Shown: piece by piece, positions 8,174 through 16,579 of the stretch | How the letters are laid out: each line of letters starts with the position of its first letter | How positions within the stretch are numbered: the first letter of the stretch is position 1 | Origin: Subdoligranulum variabile | Lineage (GTDB): Bacteria > Bacillota > Clostridia > Oscillospirales > Ruminococcaceae | Assembly: GCF_025152575.1 (NCBI RefSeq) | Contig: NZ_CP102293.1 | Location: 1,302,001-1,366,000 of the forward strand | Direction of reading: 5' to 3' | Length of the DNA stretch: 64,000 bases | Position numbers and translations under genes: made by a program | The notes under the pieces: generated by a model | Told to the model about the DNA's origin: nothing | Database searches by the model: none | The model's input: only the letters and a program-made list of their open reading frames with translations

Positions 8174-9033
8174 CCGTTATACCTCTTTTCCTCCCAGGAT
8201 TGTACGCAGAGGAACAGAAAGAACACCGCCACGCTGATGTAGTAGACGATGGCGGTCACGTCAAACACGCCGTTGACGAAGGTGTAGAACCGCTCAAAGA
8301 GAGACAGTTGGTTCATCAGGTCGGGCAGCAGGGTCTCCAGCGAGGTGGGGCTGACCAGCCAGGTGATGACCACCGCCGCCACGCAGAGCGCCAGAATGAT
8401 GAGGCCTGCCGCGTCGGACCGGGTGAGCTTGCGCACGATAAGGGCCAGCAGCGCCGACAGCACCAGCAGCGCCGCCACGTTAAAGGCGGTGGAGGAGATG
8501 TAGTCCGCCAGGCTGGCGCTGTAGTAGCAGAACAGCATGACCACCACACAGATGCCGGCGGCCATACCCTGGGATTCGGTGAGGGAGGAGATGAACATGC
8601 CGATGGCGATGAGGGCCAGACCCAGACAGATGAAGGCGAACAGCGCGCCGTAGGAGGTGGGCAGGTAGACGTCGCCGTAGAGCGAGAAGATGAAGGGATA
8701 GATGCAGGCCACGATCATGGGCGCCACAAAGACGACGGCCATGGCAAAATACTTGCCCAGCACGATGTCCACCCCGGTGATGGGCAGCAGCGACAGCAGC
8801 TGGTCGGTCTTCTGCTTTTTCTCCTCGGCCAGCACCCGCATGGTCAGGATGGGCACCAGCGCCACAAACCCGATGCAGAAGGTGCCCAGGGCATACTCAA
8901 AGTTGGCCACGGCCCGGTTGATGTTGTACATCATGGCGCCGATGCCGATGAATTCCAGCAAAAACGCCCCGAACACATAGGCCAGCAGCCCGTGGTAGTA
9001 GAGGCTCAGTTCATGCTTGAATACCGCTTTCAT
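8170..9033 (-). CDS. ABC-2 type permease (GldF-like)
   Basis: The 287-residue integral membrane protein has six predicted helices. It opens with MKAVFKHELSLYYHGLLAYVFG, the typical amphipathic entry of ABC-2 permeases, and contains EEKKQKTDQLLSLLPITG, the cytoplasmic loop motif of GldF/NosY-like subunits. It should pair with the ATPase encoded just upstream, whose gene it overlaps by 23 nt. The family serves export or membrane-remodelling roles rather than nutrient uptake. Confidence 0.9.
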   Translation of the reverse strand: MKAVFKHELSLYYHGLLAYVFGAFLLEFIGIGAMMYNINRAVANFEYALGTFCIGFVALVPILTMRVLAEEKKQKTDQLLSLLPITGVDIVLGKYFAMAVVFVAPMIVACIYPFIFSLYGDVYLPTSYGALFAFICLGLALIAIGMFISSLTESQGMAAGICVVVMLFCYYSASLADYISSTAFNVAALLVLSALLALIVRKLTRSDAAGLIILALCVAAVVITWLVSPTSLETLLPDLMNQLSLFERFYTFVNGVFDVTAIVYYISVAVFFLFLCVQSWEEKRYNG

Positions 9034-10159
9034 GGGCTGTCGCCTCCTTTCCGGACGGTTCGTCCTCCGTCAGTTCGATGAAGATGTTTTCCAGATCCGC
9101 CTTGATGGGGGTCATCTGGAGCAGCGCACAGCCCGCCTTCGCAAAGGCGAAGAAGACCGCCCGGCAGGCAGCCGCCGGGTCGCCGGCCAGCGTCAGGGTG
9201 GCCTGGCAGACCGCCGGTGCCGCCGGTTCTTCGGCCAGCGCGGCGTCGGGCAGTTCCGTGGGTGCATCCAGCACGGTAGTCTCGCCGTCCTCCGCCGGGG
9301 CTTCGGGTTCTGCTGTGCCTTCGGCGGCGGGTGCTTCGGCAGGTTCCGCCGGGGCGGGTTCCGGCTGTGGTGCCGGGACGGGCGCGGGCAGGGCGTCCAC
9401 CGTGTAGTCTGCCACCGCCTCGGTGCCGTCCAGGATGGCGCGGAGCGCTTCCTCGCCGCACTCCGCCGTGATGGTCAGGCGGTTGTTCTCCGCCAGGCGG
9501 CGCTCCAGGTTCTGGGGCGTGTCAAAGGCCACCAGCTTGCCGTGGGCGATGATCAGCACGCTCTCGCAGATGGCCTGCACCTCGCTGAGGATGTGGGAAC
9601 TGAGAATGACGGTATGCTTCTGCCCCAGCTCCCGGATCAGGTCGCGGATCTCGATGATCTGCAAAGGGTCCAGGCCCACCGTGGGCTCATCCAGAATGAT
9701 GTACCGCGGATTGCCCAGCAGCGCCTGGGCAATGCCCACCCGCTGCCGGTAGCCCTTGGACAGGTTGCGGATCAGCCGGTCCTGCATCTCGGTGAGGCCG
9801 GCCTCCCGGATGACCCGGGCCACCTCGCCGGGGATCTCCTTGCCGGCAATGCCCTTGGCCTCCGCCACAAAGCGCAGGTACTCCCGGGGCGTCTCGTCGG
9901 TGTAGAGCGGCGGGATCTCCGGCAGGTAGCCGATGCACTGCTTGGCCTGGCGGGCCTGCTCAAAGATGTCGTAGCCGTCGATCTTCACCTCGCCGGAGGT
10001 GGCGGCCAGGCAGCCCGTCATGATGTTCATCGTCGTGGATTTGCCCGCACCGTTGGGACCCAGAAAACCATAGATATGGCCCTCCCCGATGGTGAAGGAA
10101 ATGTCGTCCACCGCCGTGAAGTCGCCATAGCGCTTGGTCAGGTGTTCCACCGTTATCAT
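9011..10159 (-). CDS. ABC transporter ATP-binding protein with Pro/Ala/Glu-rich linker
   Basis: The 382-residue ATPase is the first gene of the operon. It has Walker A (GPNGAGKS, 34-41), a modified signature LSKGYRQR (133-140), Walker B (YIILDEPT, 153-160) and the H-loop His189. A spacer of about 60 residues rich in Pro, Ala and Glu (about 257-317) separates a short beta domain after the ATPase from a final module (TLTLAGDPAA onward). Such a linker is unusual in GldA/CcmA-type ATPases, where the C-terminal domain normally follows directly. It energises the adjacent GldF-like permease. Regulation is not evident. Confidence 0.9.
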   Translation of the reverse strand: MITVEHLTKRYGDFTAVDDISFTIGEGHIYGFLGPNGAGKSTTMNIMTGCLAATSGEVKIDGYDIFEQARQAKQCIGYLPEIPPLYTDETPREYLRFVAEAKGIAGKEIPGEVARVIREAGLTEMQDRLIRNLSKGYRQRVGIAQALLGNPRYIILDEPTVGLDPLQIIEIRDLIRELGQKHTVILSSHILSEVQAICESVLIIAHGKLVAFDTPQNLERRLAENNRLTITAECGEEALRAILDGTEAVADYTVDALPAPVPAPQPEPAPAEPAEAPAAEGTAEPEAPAEDGETTVLDAPTELPDAALAEEPAAPAVCQATLTLAGDPAAACRAVFFAFAKAGCALLQMTPIKADLENIFIELTEDEPSGKEATAHESGIQA

Positions 10160-10317
10160 AGAAAATAGTCTCCCCCTTTTGCGGCGCGGCGGACCTGTAT
10201 CCCCCGCGCGTACACGGTTTTATCGCTATTGTAGGCGCCAATCGTAACAAAGTGCTGAAAATATTGTGTCAACTTTGTGGAAATTGCCCCGTTTCCCCTC
10301 CCCCGGAGCGAAAAAAA

Positions 10318-10342
10318 ACGCGCTTTCCGTCGAAAGCGCGTT
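10318..10342 (-). terminator. Intrinsic terminator after the lipoprotein gene
   Basis: A 10-11 bp stem of GCGCTTTC type with a 4-nt loop and T runs on both strands, lying 14 nt after the stop of the minus-strand lipoprotein gene. Confidence 0.8.
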
Positions 10343-10355
10343 TTCCTTTTTTCTC

Positions 10356-11561
10356 TCATCCGGTGAACCGCAGGCAGCCGGCGGCCTCATCCACCGCGTA
10401 CGTCAGACCGAACAGCCGGCAGAAATCCTCCACCGGCAGCCCTACGCAGAAGGTGGCCCCCACGCTGCTCTCCTGATCCACGGTATACCAGGTCAGGTCC
10501 AGGGGCTGCCCGTTCTTTTCCACCGTGAAGTCGGTCACCGCCCCGTCCCGGTAGCTGGAACGCATCCGCCAGGTGTCGTCCCCCAGGGTCCACCAGCTCT
10601 CGCTGTTCCCGTCCTCGTCGGTCTGCCGGTCGTAGCTGCCCCCCAGGGCCAGCACGTACTCCCGGGCAATGAGGGGGAAACTGCTGCTGCCGTTCATATA
10701 GCCGATGTCCATGGCCAGCAGATAGCTGCCCGCCTCGTCGCTGTACCAGGCGCCCAGATACCGGTCGGTGGTCAGACCGTAGGGGCTGTAGGGGTTGTCC
10801 CCCCTGTCGTAGGTCAGCGGTGTGCCGTTCAGTTCCAGGGTGTCCAGCCGGCTGCGGTGCCGCCCCGCCAGCCAGGCCGCCGGAACGGTATCGTCCTCCA
10901 CCTTCCGGTCCACCACCGCCTGGGCGTAGACCCCCGCCAGCCGGTCATAGAGGGTCTGCCGGTCCTGCTGGCCGGTAAGGGAAACGTCGGTGAGGTTGAC
11001 CCAGGTTCTGTGTTCCAGGGCCTCCGCCTCGCTGCGATGCCACACCAGATGCACCGTGGCCGCCGGATGTTCGGCAAGGAACTCCGGCGGGTTGTAGGCC
11101 AGCTCGGCGCTGTAGACGGCATCGGCCGCCAGCAGCGTGTCGGTGATATTGTCCAGGTCGGCAAAGGTCACGGCGTACATCCATTCCGGGCCGGGCAGCC
11201 AGGTCCGGCCCCGGGCCAGGGCGGCGTCGATGTCCGCCCGGTAGAGGGCATGCACCTGGTTCACATAGTCGCAGGAGAGCGCCTTGGTGTACCAGGAGGT
11301 CGCGGTGGCGTCGATCACCACCTGCTGCAGATAGCTGTGGGCCGTGAAGGCCAGGTCCCGGTTCCGGGTGACGAAGTCGTACCGCATATCGTCGGGTTCC
11401 TCCGCCACCAGCTCGGTGCCCACCAGCTCGTAGGGTTCGGTGCAGACCGAATCCACATAGTCCAGCACTTCCCGTTTGCCGTAGATCTTGCCGTCGGCCC
11501 CGGAGCAGCCGCAGAGCAGCGCCGCCGCCAGGGCCAGAGAAAGAATTCCCCGTTTTTTCAT
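10356..11561 (-). CDS. Hypothetical lipoprotein
   Basis: The 401-residue product begins MKKRGILSLALAAALLCGCSG, a lipoprotein signal with lipobox LLCGC. I prefer this ATG at 11561 over a longer in-frame start because it begins the signal peptide. The mature protein is acidic and beta-rich. It has no motif I recognise. Segments such as LGAWYSDEAGSYLLAMDIGY and the repeated Trp/Asp pattern suggest a soluble extracellular fold. It is monocistronic, with its own terminator, and divergent from the GntR operon; the two start regions are about 160 nt apart and may share control. Confidence 0.75.
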   Translation of the reverse strand: MKKRGILSLALAAALLCGCSGADGKIYGKREVLDYVDSVCTEPYELVGTELVAEEPDDMRYDFVTRNRDLAFTAHSYLQQVVIDATATSWYTKALSCDYVNQVHALYRADIDAALARGRTWLPGPEWMYAVTFADLDNITDTLLAADAVYSAELAYNPPEFLAEHPAATVHLVWHRSEAEALEHRTWVNLTDVSLTGQQDRQTLYDRLAGVYAQAVVDRKVEDDTVPAAWLAGRHRSRLDTLELNGTPLTYDRGDNPYSPYGLTTDRYLGAWYSDEAGSYLLAMDIGYMNGSSSFPLIAREYVLALGGSYDRQTDEDGNSESWWTLGDDTWRMRSSYRDGAVTDFTVEKNGQPLDLTWYTVDQESSVGATFCVGLPVEDFCRLFGLTYAVDEAAGCLRFTG

Positions 11562-11651
11562 CCTATCACATCCCGTTCGGGTGGTTTGTGTACAGTATAC
11601 CAGAAATGCCCCCGTTTCGCCAGCAGGATGCACAAAGTTGCGGCGGGGGTG

Positions 11652-11684
11652 TTGACAGGCCAGTGTACTATGGCTATAATACAG
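11652..11684 (+). promoter_or_regulatory. Strong promoter with overlapping YtrA-type operator
   Basis: TTGACA (11652-11657), a 17-bp spacer and TATAAT (11675-11680) make a perfect consensus promoter. An imperfect inverted repeat, GTGTACTA-N6-TAATACAG (11663-11684), overlaps the -10. This fits autorepression by the GntR protein encoded next. Confidence 0.8.
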
Positions 11685-11720
11685 TCAAAATCCAAAACCA
11701 AAAGAAAGGCAGGGGATCCC

Positions 11721-12098
11721 ATGGTGAGTTTCAGCGGGCTGCAGTTCCATGACCGCGCGCCCGTCTATCAGCAGATCGCAGAGTATCTCAAGCGGCAGAT
11801 CCTGCTGGGCACCGTCCAGGATGGCGACGCCATGCCCAGCCGCCGGGAACTGGCCGCCCAGACCGGCATCAACCCCAACACCGCCCAGAAAGCCTACCGC
11901 CTGATGACCGAGGAAGGCTACATCTATACCGACGGCAACAACGGCAGTGTGGTGCGGCTGACGCCCGCCCTGCGGGAGGCCATCGACGAGGAGCTGACCC
12001 GGGGGCTGGTACAGCGGTTTGTGGACGAGGCAAAGCAAAACCAGCTCAGCTACAAGAAGGTGATCGCCCTGGTGAGCGAGCTGTGGGGCGACGAGTGA
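11721..12098 (+). CDS. YtrA-type GntR family transcriptional regulator
   Basis: The 125-residue protein has the winged helix of GntR (PSRRELAAQTGINPNTAQKAY, about residues 40-60) and only a short helical tail instead of a ligand-binding domain. That layout defines the YtrA subfamily. YtrA regulators usually repress their own operon, which encodes an ABC transporter responsive to cell-envelope stress or antibiotics. Here a perfect promoter overlapped by an inverted repeat precedes the gene, a similar repeat follows it, and an ABC ATPase and a membrane protein lie downstream. The ATG is preceded by a moderate AGGGG site. Confidence 0.92.
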   Translation: MVSFSGLQFHDRAPVYQQIAEYLKRQILLGTVQDGDAMPSRRELAAQTGINPNTAQKAYRLMTEEGYIYTDGNNGSVVRLTPALREAIDEELTRGLVQRFVDEAKQNQLSYKKVIALVSELWGDE

Positions 12099-12114
12099 AT
12101 TTTTTATACCGCAG

Positions 12115-12136
12115 GTGTATTAGTCAAATAGTACGC
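12115..12136 (+). promoter_or_regulatory. Second YtrA-type operator candidate
   Basis: GTGTATTA-N6-TAGTACGC lies between the gntR gene and the membrane protein gene. It shares arm sequence and 6-bp spacing with the site at 11663-11684, so the regulator may also act inside the operon. Confidence 0.55.
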
Positions 12137-12167
12137 ATGCACAACCACCAAAAGGAGCGTATGGAAT

Positions 12168-12950
12168 ATGAGACAGATCTTTTCCCTGGCCGGATGGAAC
12201 TGGCGGCTGGCCCGCCGGGCCTACGGCATCCTGTGCGGGGTCTTCGCGGTGGAACAGCTGGCCGTGCTGCTGTTCATCGCCTCCCGCAGCAACATGCTGG
12301 GCATGGGCCTGGCCGCCTGCTATGAGGAAGGCTACCAGTTCCCGGTGTTTCTGGCGGTCCTCCTGCTGGCGGGGCTGCTGGCAGGCCCTGCCGTCAACGA
12401 CTGGAAGCGGGCCAAGTGCAGCTACACCTGGCTGACCCTGCCCGTGCCTCCCGCCGCCCGGCTGGCGGCCCAGGTGCTCACCGCTGCCGTGCTGCAGCTG
12501 GGCGTCGTAGCCCTGCAGCTGGTGCTGTACCTTGTGTATTTCTTCCCGGTGCAGGCGCTGGACTCCGCCCGCGCCCTGGACAAACTGGGCACCGCCATGC
12601 CCGCCCAGAGCCTCTACGAGCAGGTGATGCTCAGCGATTCCCTCTACTGGCTGCTGCCCCGCCGTCCCGTCCAGTTTGTGCTGCTGGCGGTGACGGTGCT
12701 GGCCTCCGCCCTGCTGCTGACCTGCGTGCGGCTCCACCGGGGCTGGCGCCGGGCCGCGGCGGTGGCCATCGGGGTGGTGTGCGGCGTCTGCTGCCTGCTG
12801 CTGTTCCAGTGGGAGAAAGATTTTGCCCTCTACGGTGCCTATGACGCCCTGGTGCGCAATACGCTGCTCACGGCGGCGGTGCTGGTGGTGCTGGTGATCT
12901 TCAGCATCTGGTGGGCGCTGCGGGCCATCCGCCGCGCCGAAACGGCCTGA
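12168..12950 (+). CDS. Multi-pass membrane protein, probable ABC-2-like permease
   Basis: The 260-residue protein has about six hydrophobic helices and begins with a short amphipathic stretch (MRQIFSLAGWNWRLARRAYG), like ABC-2 exporter permeases. It has no conserved signature I can name. It starts after AAGGAG and sits between a YtrA-type regulator and, three genes later, an ABC ATPase without another permease. That makes it the likely membrane partner of the ATPase. Its fold assignment is inferred from position and hydrophobicity, so it could also be an unrelated membrane protein. Confidence 0.7.
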   Translation: MRQIFSLAGWNWRLARRAYGILCGVFAVEQLAVLLFIASRSNMLGMGLAACYEEGYQFPVFLAVLLLAGLLAGPAVNDWKRAKCSYTWLTLPVPPAARLAAQVLTAAVLQLGVVALQLVLYLVYFFPVQALDSARALDKLGTAMPAQSLYEQVMLSDSLYWLLPRRPVQFVLLAVTVLASALLLTCVRLHRGWRRAAAVAIGVVCGVCCLLLFQWEKDFALYGAYDALVRNTLLTAAVLVVLVIFSIWWALRAIRRAETA

Positions 12951-12964
12951 AAGGAGGGGTCTGT

Positions 12965-14371
12965 ATGCCCAAAACCAACCGATTCCGCCGGAGTTTTCTC
13001 TCCCTGGGTGCGCTGGCCCTGGCCGTGCTGCTGGCGGGGACCTTCTGGCTCCACAAGGGCTGGCGGGCCGTGGACGTGACGCTGGAGGACCTGGCCGGAG
13101 ACCCTGCGGCCCTGCGGGGGTTCACCCTGAACGGCCGGATCAACTGGAACTTCAGCCACGACAGCCTGCATTTTTCCCTGCATGACGGGTATCTGGACAC
13201 CGAACTGGTCTTTGACGACGAGGACGCGCCCTTTCTGTACCGCCCCATCGTAAGCACCGTCCAGACCTACGCCATCGCCACGGCGGAGCGGGCCGACGCC
13301 GTGCGCAGCGCCGCCGAGACACCGCCCAACATCACCAGCACCCCCACGCTGCAGACAGTGGTGACCCGGCTGGACCGGATGTACACCCTGTCGGTAATCT
13401 TCCCGGGGCAGGAGAACCGCATCGTGCGTTTTTCCGCCGGGGAGTACACCCCCGAAGAGCCGGTGATGCTGGAGAGCCAGGCCAACGACTACGAGCTGGA
13501 CTACCGCTATGACTTCGACTGGAACAACCCCGACACCGCCGCCCGGGACAGCTGGCCCGATTCCATCGTGGATGCGCGTCCCTTTGTGCTGGACGGGGTG
13601 CCGGTGGTCTGCTGGGAGCGGGACTATCTGGGCAAAGCGCCGGGTCTGTACCGGGTGAACGGCCTGACCGAGGCGGAGATCGCCGCGCTGCCCCGGGACG
13701 GCACCCGCGGCGGGGAAGAGATCCTGCGCGGCTCCACCGAGTTCGGCACGCTGGACCCCTTCTACTGCCCGGAGGACGCCGAGGAGGCGCTGGTCGGCGC
13801 GGCCATGGCGGACGGGTCCTCCCTGCTGCTCTATCTGGACGGCGACAACACCGTGTGGGCCGACCTGGTGGACGGGTCCGGCAACCGCACCGACCACCAG
13901 CAGGTGACCAGCCTGCCGGCGGCGGATTCCTACGGCGCCGAGGTGAAGGTCCGCACCACCGACCGGGATGCCGTGGTGAGCCTCTACGGCATGGACCTCA
14001 GCCCCTCGGGGACGGAGGACCGCACCTCCCGGCTGGCGGCGTTCCGGGCACAGGACGGCCGGTTCACCATCGTCCACTGCCAGGACCAGGACCCTGCCAA
14101 CCCCGCCGCGGAGGCGGTGCTCAACGCCGAGGGCAACGCCCTGCTGCTGGGCTGGTACCACGACGCACCGCTGCCTGCCGCCGACACCGGCGCCCAGCCG
14201 GAGGACGGCATCCTGCTGGAAGTCCGTCCGCTGACGGGCGGCGTCCGCTACCGGGGTCTGCTGCGCACCGGCATCGACCGGGACTGGGGCAATCTTTACG
14301 ATGCCTACAGCCAGCAGCGCAAAGACCGCTACCTGACCTTTGACCCGCTGGAAGGAGGTGCCCTGACATGA
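12965..14371 (+). CDS. Membrane-anchored extracytoplasmic protein, paralogue A
   Basis: The 468-residue product has an N-terminal basic stretch and one hydrophobic helix (about residues 12-30) without a lipobox, so it is probably a signal anchor. The remainder is an acidic, beta-rich domain. It is clearly paralogous to the next gene. Both contain a Trp-Glu-(Arg/Lys)-Asp motif followed by LG(K/R)APGLYR, then STEFGTL(D/E)PFYCPEDAEEAL and AMADGS/SMADGS. I do not recognise the family. Its position between membrane protein and ATPase suggests a sensor or accessory part of the exporter. The start follows GGAGGGG. Confidence 0.7.
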   Translation: MPKTNRFRRSFLSLGALALAVLLAGTFWLHKGWRAVDVTLEDLAGDPAALRGFTLNGRINWNFSHDSLHFSLHDGYLDTELVFDDEDAPFLYRPIVSTVQTYAIATAERADAVRSAAETPPNITSTPTLQTVVTRLDRMYTLSVIFPGQENRIVRFSAGEYTPEEPVMLESQANDYELDYRYDFDWNNPDTAARDSWPDSIVDARPFVLDGVPVVCWERDYLGKAPGLYRVNGLTEAEIAALPRDGTRGGEEILRGSTEFGTLDPFYCPEDAEEALVGAAMADGSSLLLYLDGDNTVWADLVDGSGNRTDHQQVTSLPAADSYGAEVKVRTTDRDAVVSLYGMDLSPSGTEDRTSRLAAFRAQDGRFTIVHCQDQDPANPAAEAVLNAEGNALLLGWYHDAPLPAADTGAQPEDGILLEVRPLTGGVRYRGLLRTGIDRDWGNLYDAYSQQRKDRYLTFDPLEGGALT

Positions 14372-15777
14372 AAGGTACCCGCAAACGGTTCCGTCCCTGG
14401 GCGGGGCTGGCGGTACTGGCCGCCGCAGCCCTGGTCCTTTGGGGCGGGGTGAGCCTCTGGCTGCAGAGCGGCTGGCGGACCATCGTGCCCACGCTGCACG
14501 ACCAGATCGGCGACGCCTCCCAGCTGGAGGGGTTCACCCTGTCGGGGCAGATGGGCTGGAACGGCCATGAAGATCTGCTCCACTTCGCGCTGGAGGACGG
14601 CACGGTCCGGGCCGAAATGCAGCTGGACGCCCCGCAAAAAGCGGTGAACGCCGGCCGGTACGACCGGTTCGCGGTGAGCCGCATCTGTGTGGTCCCGCCG
14701 GAGGACCGGGATGTCGTGAACGAAGCGGCGACCATCACAGGTTCCGGTTCGGACGGCAGCCGGTTTCTCTCGGCGCCGTTGGAGCGGGTGCTGCGGATGT
14801 ACATCCTCCGCCTGCCCGACGGCACCGTCATCCGGCTGGCCGCCGGGGAGGCCCCCACCGACGACTACGCCACCGCCTATGCCACGCTGGTCCCCGAATC
14901 GGTCTACATTTCCGATCTGAACAGCGACTACCGCTGGGCGGACGGCAGCCAGTCCTTTGAGACTTCCTGGCCCTACGACCCCACCGGGGGCAGCTGCTTC
15001 ACCCTGGGGGCGGGGTACGGCGTCTGCTGGGAGAAGGACTTTCTGGGCCGGGCGCCGGGGCTCTACCGGGCGGACGGCCTGACCGACGACGAGATCTCCG
15101 CCCTGCCCCGGGACGGGGTGCTCTATGACCGGGAGGTGCTCTGTGCCTCCACCGAGTTCGGCACGCTGGAGCCCTTCTACTGCCCGGAGGACGCCGAGGA
15201 GGCGCTGGCCGGGGCTTCCATGGCGGACGGCTCCACCCTGCTGCTCTACCGCACCGCGGACGGGATGGTCTGCGCCGACCTGGTGAACGCGGCGGGCAGC
15301 CGCACCGACCACCGGGAGCTGGGCACGCTGGAGGTCGGGTCGGATGCCCTTTTCACCGACACGACGCTGCTGCCCCGCACCACCGACGGCGAAGCCTTCC
15401 TGCGGATCAACGGGGAGACCAACTGGCTGGTGCTGCTGCGGGCGGAAAAGGGCGCCTTCACCATGGCCGAGCTGGTGGAGGACAAGGACCTTGTCCTGCC
15501 CGACGCCGTGGTGCTGAACGAAGCCGGGGACAAGATACTGCTGGCCAAGGGAGCGTCTGTGCAATACCTGAGCCGCAACAGCCAGGTCGTCTCGCCGTCC
15601 GGGAACGGCATCGAGCTGCGGGTCTGCGAGCTGGACACCGGGCACATGACCTACCTGGGCTGCCTGCAGACGGGCAGCGAGCGGGACTGGGCGCGGTGGT
15701 ACCAGACGCGCAACCTGCACGCCGACCGGTTTATCACCTTTGACACACTGCAAAAGGACGGAGGACTGCTGCCATGA
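14368..15777 (+). CDS. Membrane-anchored extracytoplasmic protein, paralogue B
   Basis: The 469-residue product shares layout and several long blocks with the upstream protein. It has one N-terminal helix (about residues 13-34), the WEKDFLGRAPGLYRADGL segment, and the FYCPEDAEEALAGASMADGS segment. The ATG overlaps the previous stop by 4 nt, as does its stop with the next gene, so all are translationally coupled. This tandem duplication inside an ABC operon is unusual. The two conserved Cys positions (one in CWEKD/CWERD, one in FYCPED) might pair outside the cell. The function is unknown. Confidence 0.7.
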   Translation: MKGTRKRFRPWAGLAVLAAAALVLWGGVSLWLQSGWRTIVPTLHDQIGDASQLEGFTLSGQMGWNGHEDLLHFALEDGTVRAEMQLDAPQKAVNAGRYDRFAVSRICVVPPEDRDVVNEAATITGSGSDGSRFLSAPLERVLRMYILRLPDGTVIRLAAGEAPTDDYATAYATLVPESVYISDLNSDYRWADGSQSFETSWPYDPTGGSCFTLGAGYGVCWEKDFLGRAPGLYRADGLTDDEISALPRDGVLYDREVLCASTEFGTLEPFYCPEDAEEALAGASMADGSTLLLYRTADGMVCADLVNAAGSRTDHRELGTLEVGSDALFTDTTLLPRTTDGEAFLRINGETNWLVLLRAEKGAFTMAELVEDKDLVLPDAVVLNEAGDKILLAKGASVQYLSRNSQVVSPSGNGIELRVCELDTGHMTYLGCLQTGSERDWARWYQTRNLHADRFITFDTLQKDGGLLP

Positions 15778-16502
15778 TCGAAGTAAAGAACCTGCGGAAA
15801 ACCTACCGCAAACACGGGGCCGAAGTGGGCCTGCTGGGGGCGGATTTCACGGTGCCGGACGGCCAGATCGTGGGCATCCTGGGCGAGAACGGCGCCGGCA
15901 AGACGACGCTTTTGCGTTCCATGGCGGGGCTGCTGCCCGCCAAAGGGGAAGCCCTGTTTGACGGCAAACCGGCGTCGGCCCAGTACGAGCGGATCAGCTA
16001 CATCACGGGGGAGGGCAGCTACTACCCCACCCTGACGGCGGCGGAGTACGGCGCGCTGCTGGCCGACCTGAACCCGTCCTTTGACGAGGTACGGTACAAG
16101 GAATTCCTGGACTTTTTCAGCCTGTCGGGCAAGGACGTGATCGGGCATCTTTCCACGGGGCAGAAGGCCCGGGTGGAGCTGGCCGCCGGGTTTGCCAAGC
16201 GGGCGGTCTACTACCTGATGGACGAGCCCTTCCTGGGCAAGGACCCCTTTACCCGGAAGGATTTCATCAAGCTAATGAGCGGCACCCTCCACGGCGGGGA
16301 GACCATCCTGCTGACCACCCATTATCTGGAAGATGTGGAGCATTTCCTGGACCGGGCGATCATCGTCCACGAGGGGCGCATCGCCGAGGACGTGATGGTG
16401 GATGAGCTCCACGAAGCCGGGGACACCCTGCTGACCCGGATGGCCAAGGCCTGCGGCTGGGATCCCCAGCATTATCTGCAGTTCGGACAGCCCAACGGCT
16501 GA
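15774..16502 (+). CDS. ABC transporter ATP-binding protein
   Basis: The 242-residue ATPase has Walker A GENGAGKT (about 37-44), a signature LSTGQKARVELA (variant of LSGGQ), Walker B YYLMDEPFLG and an H-loop TTHYLED. The D-loop and the FLGKDPFTRK region resemble YtrB/EcsA-like exporters. It is the last gene of the YtrA-type operon and overlaps its upstream neighbour by 4 nt. It most likely couples ATP hydrolysis to the membrane protein at 12168. A terminator follows. Confidence 0.93.
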   Translation: MIEVKNLRKTYRKHGAEVGLLGADFTVPDGQIVGILGENGAGKTTLLRSMAGLLPAKGEALFDGKPASAQYERISYITGEGSYYPTLTAAEYGALLADLNPSFDEVRYKEFLDFFSLSGKDVIGHLSTGQKARVELAAGFAKRAVYYLMDEPFLGKDPFTRKDFIKLMSGTLHGGETILLTTHYLEDVEHFLDRAIIVHEGRIAEDVMVDELHEAGDTLLTRMAKACGWDPQHYLQFGQPNG

Positions 16503-16519
16503 TTTTTGCCGGAAAAAGA

Positions 16520-16555
16520 CCCCGCCCCGCGCTGGATGCGCGGGGCAGGGGTTTT
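16520..16555. terminator. Bidirectional intrinsic terminator
   Basis: A GC-rich stem of about 13 bp with a 5-nt loop, followed by GTTTTGTTGT on the plus strand and preceded by AAAAAG. It serves the ABC operon and possibly the convergent surface protein gene. Confidence 0.8.
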
Positions 16556-16579
16556 GTTGTGATGGGTCAGGGCCGTGTA

